DNA of 28,768 bases, taken from Azolla pinnata. Its lineage: Eukaryota; Streptophyta; Polypodiopsida; Salviniales; Salviniaceae. Under the pieces are notes generated by a model. It was given only the letters and a program-made list of their open reading frames with translations, did not search any database and was not told the DNA's origin. Shown here piece after piece: positions 1 through 7,284 of this stretch; positions within the stretch are counted from its first letter, which is position 1; each line of letters begins with the position of its first letter. Made by a program: the position numbers and the translations under genes. The stretch lies in assembly GCA_037176905.1 (NCBI GenBank), contig JBBBWG010003059.1:1-28768 (forward strand), written 5' to 3'.

Positions 1-2816
1 TCTGGGCCGCCCTTCACCTCCAGCGAGAAGATCTCGTTGCAAGCCCACAGGCTCAGAAAAGCCCACTCCTCCTCTTCTTCGCCGTCGGAATCTCGCTCGG
101 AATCTCGCTCGGAATCTTCTCGCTCGGAATCTTCTCGCTCGGAATCTTCTTGGTCGGAATCTTCTCCGTCCCCCCAGCCCCGGCCCCGGCCCCGGCCGCG
201 ACGCCACGTGGCCCTCCACGTGCCCTTGTTGAGGCGGCTGGCCAGGATGGCGCCGATGTCGCGCGGGAAGAACTCGGTGCCCCGCGCGAACACCTCCCCG
301 TAGAGCGCCGCCGCCCGGCGCGGCCCGAGCTTCACGACCCGCACCTCGTCGCCCCGCAGCCGCCCCGGCCTCGCGGCCACCGGCTGCACCAGGATCTCCG
401 CCCCCCGGAACCTCGCGTAGCCCAGCCTCCCCGTGAACAGCCCCACCGACGCCTCGTTCCCCGCCTCCGTCGCCATGTACGCGTACCTCGCCCCCTCCGC
501 CCTCCCCCACTCCTCCGCCTTCCTCACCAGCGCCTCCGCGATCCCCCGCCTCCTGCCAATCCCATCCACCCATCCATCCATCCATCCATCCATCAGCAAT
601 CGATCGATCGATCATCAATCGATCGTCGATCATCGATCGATCGATCGATCATCAATCGTCGATCGTCGATCATCGATCATCGATCATCGATCGTCAATCG
701 TCGATCGATCATCGATCGTCGATCATCCATCATCTACCCATACACCCATCATCGATCGATCGATCGCCGCCATCAATCATCGATGATCCGTCATCCATCA
801 TCATCCGCTCGAATCATCGACCATCGATGATCATCCATCAGCATTCATTGGAATCATCAATCGGCAATCATTTGAATCATCGATCGTCAACCATCAATCA
901 TCATCCATTCGAATCATCAGTCATCACTCATCACTCAGCACTCAGCACTCAGCACTCATCACTCATCACTCATCACTCAGCACTCAGCACTCAGCAATCA
1001 TCAATCAGCACTCAGCAATCATCACTCAGCGCTCAGCACTCAGCACTCAGCACTCAGCACTCAGCACTCAGCACTCAGCAATCATCAATCATCAATCATC
1101 AATCAGCATGAGCATTGGCATTAGCATCGCATCGATCGAAACCCTCCCCCTCGAATCCTCAAAATCAGAGTATCACCATCCATTCCCCATCTATCCTCGT
1201 TCCTCCAATCCCCCAATCCTCCTATCCTCAGCCTCATCGATCATCATCGCCCATCGTCTCTCGTCTATCCTCGTTCCTCCAATCCTCCTATCCTCAGCCT
1301 CATCGATGATCGTCCATCCTCCTCCATCAAATCGATCAAATCAATCCTCGTTCGTCATTCATCATCATCATCATCGTTCATCAGCATCAGCGTCATCATC
1401 AAACATCATACATCATTCATCATTCAGCATTCAGCAGCAGCAGCAGCAGCACCACCACCATCACCATCATCAGCTGGCAGCAGCAGCAGCAGCATTATTC
1501 CTCAATCATCATCATCACTATCACCATCATCAGCTGGCAGCAGCAGCATTATTCCTCAATCATCATCATCACTATCACCATCATCAGCATCATCACCTGA
1601 TATCACCATCATCGGGTGGCAGCAGCAGCATCAATCACCACCACCACCAGCATCCGTCTTCCTCATGACCATCAATCAGCTCAGCCGGGAATGTGCAAAA
1701 CCGATTCCATTCGACGTCCTCTCTGACGGACTGAATGAACCCCTTAAACGTCTCATGCCCCCCTGTTTACTAAACACCTACTACCTCCATCGCTCTACCC
1801 TCTTTCTTTCTTACCTGTACTTGGGAGCCACGCGCAAGCCCAGGATGTACGCGACACACACAAACGTGGGGCAACAACCGCCCGACTTCGGAGCTGCAGC
1901 CGACTCCTCGAATTCCACGGACTCGTTGCATGACTCGGATGTGGAGCATGATGAGGACGACGGCGATGGCGATGGCGGTGCTGCTCCAGCTCCTGCTGAT
2001 GTTGTTGTTGTTGACGACGCTGACGACGGGGGTCGTGCAGAAGAGACAGTAACCTCCTTCACGCCAGCTCTCACCATTCCAGCTATTTCGCGATGCCCTG
2101 ATTCCACCTCCACCTCTGCGATCTATGCAGAGATCAACGCCATTCAACCACACAGGCAGATAAAGCAAGCAAGCAATCAAGAAAGAAAGCAAGCCAGAAA
2201 GACGTATTCACGTCCGCCAAGCATCAGCTTCCTTCTGAGAGGCGAGAGCGAGAGAGCTCAACGCCGTCGTGATTTCTTCTCCACAGAAAGCTCACCCACA
2301 TTCCCATGGATGTTTTGTGAATGCAGATACACACGATATGGTGCACAGCGCGATCTGCAGAGCGGCGCTCCCCCCCCCCTTCCCCATCTCGACCAGACAA
2401 GATTGTTGCAGGTTTTTTAGGGTTTTGGCAGCCTGAAGGCCGCGATACTAACCACTGGCGTTTTCAAAACCCTAGCTACTGCAAGCCCGAGAAACACAGA
2501 TATACATATGGATCGTGATCAGGAGAATAGATGCTTCCATTACCAGCATGGAGAAGGATGGGAAGTGGCGCACTCTGCAGAGCGGGTCGCCCTTGAGGTC
2601 CGTGTAGAGCGAGGCGGAGGCCTCGCACACCTTCTCCACCCGCTCCACCGCCTCATTGTCCCGCCCGTCCTCGTAAGCCCTAATCCACACCTTCGTCTTC
2701 CCCGTCTCAGTCGCCTGCAGCTGCTCGCCATCGCCATCGCCATCGCGCTCTCGTGTTGTCTGTGGTGGCGGCGGCGATGGCGATGGCGCATTCGTCTTCA
2801 GCTTCGTCTTCTTCAT
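1..2816 (-). CDS. HLS1: HOOKLESS1-like GNAT N-acetyltransferase, 3' end outside window
   Basis: Predicted GNAT acetyltransferase of the plant HLS1 family, which in Arabidopsis acts in the nucleus on apical-hook growth and hormone responses. I assembled three exons: 2816-2544, 2122-1815 and 552 to the window edge, with donors GTAATG and GTAAGA and acceptors GCATAG and GGCAG; the joins keep frame (phase 0, then phase 2). Exon 1 carries VWIRAYE and LYTDLKGDPLCRVRH, exon 2 carries REIAGMV and YILGLRVAPKYR, and exon 3 continues RRGIAEALVRKAEEW, the acetyl-CoA-binding motif A, then ATEAGNEASVGLFTG and TEFFPRDIGAIL. All align by eye with remembered Arabidopsis HLS1. About 377 residues are visible and perhaps 160 are missing. 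Family-unlike insertions occur in every exon: a Pro/Asp-Gly N-terminus, a Ser/Thr/Ala stretch in exon 2, and a DSER-type acidic repeat in exon 3. The start is the ATG nearest the conserved domain. The exon 2 acceptor could lie 9 bp further in. Paralogue identity within the family is not settled. Confidence 0.9.
1191..1309. repeat. Imperfect tandem duplication of about 45-50 bp
   Basis: Two copies of a unit running from TATCCTCGTTCCTCCAATC to CCTCAGCCTCATCGAT occur at about 1191-1241 and 1267-1309, the first with an extra short CCCAATCC block. The copies are separated by about 25 bp of similar sequence. Confidence 0.7.
1471..1584. repeat. 60/54 bp tandem duplication with CAG and CAT runs
   Basis: A unit beginning CAGCTGGCAGCAGCAG and ending CACTATCACCATCAT is repeated head to tail at 1471-1530 and 1531-1584. 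The copies differ by two CAG triplets, as expected of slippage. A third, weaker relative follows to about 1640. Confidence 0.85.
2123..2543 (-). other. HLS1-like intron 1
   Basis: A 421 bp intron between the first two HLS1-like exons, with a GTAATG donor and a GCATAG acceptor. Apart from a C run at about 2371-2380 and a TTTTTTAGGGTTTT telo-like box near 2413, nothing gene-like is seen. Confidence 0.7.
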
Positions 2817-2856
2817 GTCGTCGTTTCTCAGAGGAAAAACTGTCGAAGATGCATGG

Positions 2857-2866
2857 TATATATACA
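2857..2866 (-). promoter_or_regulatory. Possible TATA box of the HLS1-like gene
   Basis: TATATATA occurs about 45 bp upstream of the chosen ATG, exactly where the upstream YR repeat begins. As part of that repeat it may be fortuitous, and the spacing would leave a very short leader. Confidence 0.25.
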
Positions 2867-3495
2867 TACACATGCAGACATGCGTATGTATGTATGTATG
2901 GATGTATGCGTGCATGCGGGTATGTGTGTGTGCATGTATGCATGTGGTTTGTATGTATGTATGTGTGCGTGAGATTTGTATGTATGTATGTATGTGTGTC
3001 TGTGGTGCGTGTGTATGTATGTGTGCGTGTGATTTGTATGTATGTATGTATGTGTGTCTGCAGTGCGTGTGTATGTATGTGTGCATGCGTGTATGTATGT
3101 GTATTCTGTGTGTATGTATGTATGTGTGCGTGCGTGTGCGCGTATCTATGTATGTGTGCATGCATGTGTGCGTATGTACGTATGTGTGCATGTCTGTATG
3201 TGTGCGCGTGTGCATGTATGTATGGATGGGATGAATGGATATGGATGGATGGGTGGATGCCTGGCTGATGTATGCATGCATATCATGCATGCGTGCGTAT
3301 GTACGTATGTGTGCATGTGTGTATGTGTGCGCGCGTGCATGTATGTATGGGTGGGATGGTTGGATGCTTGGCTGATGTATGCCTGCATGCAGATGTGTGA
3401 TTATGCGCCTGTACGTTGGATGTGCATGTGCATGTGCATGTATGCATGCGTGCGTATGTGTATGTGCATGTGCATGTGCATGTATGTATGTGTGC
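2867..3495. repeat. Alternating purine-pyrimidine (TGTA/TGTG/TGCG) repeat
   Basis: About 630 bp dominated by TGTATG, TGTGTG and TGCGTG tetranucleotide mixtures, with GGATGGATGGG islands at 3225-3260 and 3348-3365 and a GTGCATGTGCATG island at 3420-3485. The sequence is nearly continuous alternation of purines and pyrimidines, a Z-DNA-prone composition. A 32 bp unit (GTGCGTGTGTATGTATGTGT with flanks) recurs near 3005 and 3062. It starts some 50 bp upstream of the HLS1-like ATG. Open frames through it encode only Cys/Met/Val/Tyr or His/Thr/Ile repeats. Confidence 0.9.
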
Positions 3496-3885
3496 GTGTC
3501 TCTTCTATGTGCTATTTATATTTTCAATTTTAAATCGTTCAAATAAAATAACCAGAAAATGTGGGGGTCTGTTTTATGTTTCTCTTTCTAGGCTATAAAA
3601 TAAATAATTGGTTTATTTACTCAATCAATGTGTACGTAATATAATATGCATAGATACTATCGCTCTGTGGCATGTACATAATAATAATTTATGTTAGTGA
3701 AGATGAGATACGTATGTGTTATATGGCAATTTACACTCTATTGACTGCGTATTTATGATTGTGCGTACATATACGCATACGCATCTATTTCATACGTACA
3801 CGTATGTATACGAGCCACTCCTTGTACTCGTGTATGTGTGTGTGTGTGTATGACAATCAGACATCGATACACCCATATACACACT
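3496..3885. other. AT-rich intergenic DNA
   Basis: No gene is seen. It contains AATAAA-like and TAATATAATATGC sequence and a short (TG)n run at 3832-3851. No long open frame or conserved motif was recognised. Confidence 0.5.
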
Positions 3886-3896
3886 CTTTCACAGAG

Positions 3897-4030
3897 TTGT
3901 GATTTCAAGATTCGAACCTGCGACGCAAACATGTTTCAGTCTCGATCGAGCATCCTGTCATTTTCAAGATTCGAACCCGTGGCCTCAAACTGATTGATGC
4001 AGATCGGGCATGAATTGCATGCACCTTCAT
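3897..4030 (-). repeat. tRNA/SINE-like fragment with duplicated B box
   Basis: On the minus strand two copies of GGTTCGAATCTTGAAA occur about 58 bp apart, in the contexts GTCGCAGGTTCGAATC and CCACGGGTTCGAATC. Both fit the RNA polymerase III B box (GGTTCGANNCC). A possible A box, ATGCTCGATCGAGAC, precedes the copy nearer 3915. No complete cloverleaf can be drawn, so a decayed tRNA-derived SINE is likelier than a tRNA gene. Confidence 0.35.
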
Positions 4031-4119
4031 TCTCGTTCTCATTCTCGTTCGAGAGAGTTCACGACCGATTCATGCCTGAGACAGGAGTACATGTTGCAGG
4101 TAGGTAGGTGAGTGGGGAC

Positions 4120-4206
4120 TTAAACGGATCGCTAATTGCCTGAAGATTTGTACTTTGAATCGTGAGTTGGATTCAAATGTGCAACCCCTGATACCTTTTT
4201 TCTTTT
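4120..4206 (+). repeat. Possible SINE-like pol III promoter remnant
   Basis: GGATCGCTAATTGCCTGAAG (A-box-like) is followed about 45 bp later by GTTGGATTCAAATG (B-box-like) and then by a T run at about 4197-4202 that could terminate pol III. This is tRNA-like spacing, but both boxes are degenerate and no acceptor stem pairs. Confidence 0.22.
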
Positions 4207-5215
4207 CGCCGAAATACTATTAGCTATATAAGGTTATATATACAGCTTGTACAAAGAGTTCAACTTATCATGTTGTCGGTAGCACAAAGAACCACCTAGG
4301 TGCTATATGATTTCATCTAGGTACACCATTATACATAATGTAAAAAGGGTTATCTTCACATTTTGTATGAAATACGAGAATGTTAGTCGACAACTGCTAG
4401 TTGAAGAAACCATGAATCTCGTGGTACTCGAGAACAATATGAACTCTATCTGCCGCTTCGGATCTCATCAGATCTCATCGGACTTCATCTCGCTTTGTCT
4501 CTCGCGCTCCCTGATCTTCCGACATCCTGTCTCTCTGCCGCCGCAAAGGGCCGCGTTTCGTTTCCACGAGCCTGCATGCATGCATACATTTTACATACAG
4601 ACAGACGTTCGCGCACAAATGTGTTGGAGGATTGCTCATGGGTTTCGGTCCCCGATGTTGATTGGTGGTGCAGCCTCGTTGATGCGCTTCGGCCGAATGA
4701 TGCCGACAAGCGTTGAATTCGCCATTCACGAACCCCTCCCTCCCCTCGTCTTAATGTCGTTCTTCATGAGTGTGCTATAAATAGACATATACGCAGGGGA
4801 GGGAGTCAACGAAGACTTGTCCACAAAGTCCGGATCTGATGGCTACATCTCTGTTTGTTGTTTTCTCTTTTTAACTATACATGCTTTTCGCCCTCGCCAA
4901 ACTCGAATCACAAGCCGACGAGAGATGAGGGGGAAGGCAGGATTGTTGATTTCATTTCATCGGTTCAATAACAGTTTTGCCTGTTTCCGGTCCCAGAACT
5001 GGAACAGATAAGGGAAAAGCTCGTGGGGTTGTTCCAAGCAGTCGGAACGAAAGCATTGCGGTGGTCCTCGCGGTTGATTAAATACGAATGTGCGAGTTGT
5101 GTTCAAAGGGTTTGGTATTTGCTTAAAGCCCCCCTCCAACCTTAATGCTCTATACTAAACCAGATGTTCCATGTGCTGCATCATTTGGTACAAGATCACT
5201 CGTTCCATTCGAAAG
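4207..5215. other. Intergenic DNA without a recognisable gene
   Basis: Several ORFs of 60-157 codons overlap on both strands, but none shows a recognisable domain, splice-consistent extension or codon bias. A GCATGCATGCATAC stretch at 4574-4588 is a small outlier of the YR repeats. Confidence 0.5.
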
Positions 5216-5217
5216 GC

Positions 5218-5325
5218 ATGGTACAGATGTATGTATACACGTATGTATACGCGTATGTATGCATGTATACACGTATGTATACATGCGTGTATGCATGCAT
5301 GTATGTATGTGTGCATAGTATGTGT
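5218..5325. repeat. Palindromic YR repeat (GTATAC/GTATGTATAC)
   Basis: About 105 bp of GTATGTATACACGTATGTATAC units with ACGT, GCGC-like and GCATGC palindromic cores. Nearly every purine is followed by a pyrimidine. Unlike the other YR tracts, no gene start is recognised beside it. Confidence 0.85.
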
Positions 5326-6230
5326 TTGCTTGTCCCTCCCTCTCCTTTTGTTTTTCGATATATTTTTTTGTGGCTTTATTTATTTTATTATTGATTGATT
5401 TCATTTTTTTAATTCCAAAAGTGGGTGGGTGAATGCCATGGTAGAAGACATGCGTGATGACATCCTTCTTTTTTTCCCCCGGTTTATTTGTGGCTTTTAT
5501 TTTATTATTCGAGCGATTTCATTTGTTTAAATGCTCTTCAATCTTTGATCTCTCGATTCACTCAAACAAACAAAAAAAGAGCCAAAAAAAAAAACGAAAA
5601 AAAAAACAGAAACGAATTAACATTATAAACTGCAAAGACACATAGAATAGCACACACAGATCAATAAACAAATAAATAAAATAACCAAATGGGCCAGAAA
5701 TAATATTAACAAATTATTGGTGAGGGAGAGACCAGATAATACACAGAAAGTACAGTAGACAATAATATGATTAGATGTTAAAGAGATTTAATAGGGAATT
5801 ATTAAAGCAAATGATGATAAAAAAAAAAGGGCCTGACAAGAGCTTATTTTTGGAGGGGTCTGGGGATCGAATCCTGCCACGGCCAATCTCCCCCCCAAAA
5901 TCATTGACAGTTTTTTTTCTCTTGTTTTTCTCCCCATATAAAAAAAAAACAAAAACAATCACACACACTAGTCCCCATGCCAACAAACCTTGTCTCTTCT
6001 CCAAAGTACCAAGAGTTATTGAATTTAAAACAGAGGTAGTAGCTTGGTAGTAGCAATTGACATGACCATTGATTTGACCATGATACATATCACCCGGGAG
6101 CATTACGACAAAGGCAAAGAAAACCAAGCATTCATCCCCGACCGCGATCAAGTCGATGATAATACGGCGAGGTAGACTCAGGTGCTCTCAGACACTGTGA
6201 CATTGGCCCACTGTTGCTTGGCTTCCCCAA
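5326..6230. other. AT-rich intergenic DNA with A and T homopolymers
   Basis: Runs of A at 5584-5608, 5819-5828 and 5940-5950 interrupt low-complexity sequence. A 126-codon minus-strand ORF at 5771-6151 is unlike any family I know. On the minus strand GGCAGGATTCGATCC near 5875 resembles a pol III B box, and may be another SINE scrap. Confidence 0.4.
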
Positions 6231-6280
6231 AAGAAGAAGAAGAAGAAGAAGATGAAGAAGAAGAAGATGATGAAGAAGAC
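6231..6280. repeat. (GAA)n microsatellite with GAT interruptions
   Basis: About 50 bp of AAG/AAGATG repeats on the plus strand, giving a homopurine tract and leucine-rich or serine-rich reading frames on the minus strand that should not be taken as protein. Confidence 0.9.
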
Positions 6281-6356
6281 GTCTCAGATTCCGGGAGCTG
6301 AGATTGATTCGATCAGGATCGATCGGGGAAGTGCCCAACACCACTCCACATCTTTT

Positions 6357-6540
6357 TCAGCGACACGATCCTTTGCAGTCCCTGCATTTGTCCGCTTTCT
6401 CGATTAAATGCTTATCAAACTCGGGCGCAGTAGGGTATTCCCGAGGCCAGGCACTAGAATTGCACCACAAGATGCCAATTGCATAGGGACCTGTTCTAGC
6501 GCTAAGATCGACGATGTAAATATAATAAGCCGTGTGTTAG
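6357..6540 (-). other. Unassigned coding-like segment
   Basis: One minus-strand frame stays open for about 60 codons and has ordinary protein composition: ...ARTGPYAIGILWCNSS, AWPREYPTAPEFDKHL and IEKADKCRDCKGSCR, ending in a stop at 6357. A possible splice acceptor (GATCTTAG) precedes the ART codons. The CxxCxxxC cluster suggests disulfides or metal binding. I do not recognise the family and cannot find partner exons, so it may be a relic, a real exon or chance. Confidence 0.25.
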
Positions 6541-6944
6541 TCTGGGAAGCCGTCTGGCTTCTTGATGAAGCATCTGGATTCCAACAACGCCAGGTTACCT
6601 ACCGTATTCTTGGAATGAAGTTCCGATATCTTTATCATATAAAGATTGCATACCTGGCCCGATGTCTGCTGTTGTCGCTGCCAATGTCAGCTATCTTTAG
6701 ATGCCGCCAAAACAACTATGACAGCATCCACCTCGCCGAGGCATGAAACCACAAATTTCCAAGCAGGAAGCTGATGCTAGTGTCTCCTCGTGCTCTAGAT
6801 CCCTAAGGCTTCTTGTTCTATATGGTTTGAGCAGTTGTAGTCAGCTGTTCATAAAAGAGAAATGAGAGTCATTGTTCCAATCAGCAAGCTCCACAACTGC
6901 TACCGAGCCGCTCTCATGAGTGTCAACACAAAATAGTGCATGTA

Positions 6945-7003
6945 GATGGTTGAAAATGTGACCTTTACATATGCATGCTAAGATCTTTACCATTAAGCTA
7001 TCC
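6945..7003 (-). repeat. tRNA-derived SINE-like head
   Basis: On the minus strand the sequence begins GGATAGCTTAATGGTAAAG, a good A-box match (TRGCNNARNGG), and continues about 35 bp later to AAGGTCACATTTTCAACC, which resembles the variable-loop/B-box end of a tRNA but is degenerate. It looks like a truncated SINE or tRNA pseudogene; the body is not identifiable. Confidence 0.35.
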
Positions 7004-7284
7004 TATTTTATTTTATTTTTGAATTATACGAGTTATTTTTACAGTCTCTATCATCGTCGGAAGTCATCGGAGCCAGCACACCACACGGGAGAGCATGCAT
7101 GAGGCTTTTCCACATGTATACATACCTAAACCTGTGATTCGTAATTAACCATTCCGGTTCAACGTCAATCTTCGGCGCCTTATACCCCCAGAATCTCTTG
7201 GTAACAAATATCTTGTCTTCTTGCTTGCACCTGCTTTCCTTCTCGTCATCTTTGTGTCTCGCCGAGTCTATCGTTGTCAACGAG

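Larger units (their letters stand above)
553..1814 (-). repeat. HLS1-like intron 2, almost wholly simple-sequence repeats
   Basis: Nearly all of this 1.26 kb intron is short-period DNA. From 560 to 595 it is (CATC)n; from 598 to about 800 (ATCG)n mixed with CATCAATCG; from about 800 to 920 CATCAAT-type; from 925 to 1105 a CACTCAG-type heptamer array; from 1120 to 1400 degenerate TCCTCAATC units; and from 1430 to 1660 CAG, CAC and CAT triplets. Plus-strand ORFs of up to 226 residues through it are low-complexity artefacts. Only the splice-site edges look non-repetitive. Confidence 0.9.

Noticed and set aside
150-1668. Plus-strand ORFs of 94-226 codons over the HLS1-like exon 3 and intron 2
   Set aside because: They are antisense to a conserved exon or consist of simple-repeat translation (Ser/His/Ile runs).
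2472-3290. N-terminal extension of HLS1-like exon 1 into the YR repeat
   Set aside because: The added 158 residues are His/Thr repeat translation; the ATG at 2816 is followed by ordinary sequence and the conserved domain.
5771-6151. 126-codon minus-strand ORF with a hydrophobic middle
   Set aside because: It runs through A/T homopolymers and pol III-like sequence, has no recognised domain and no splice support.
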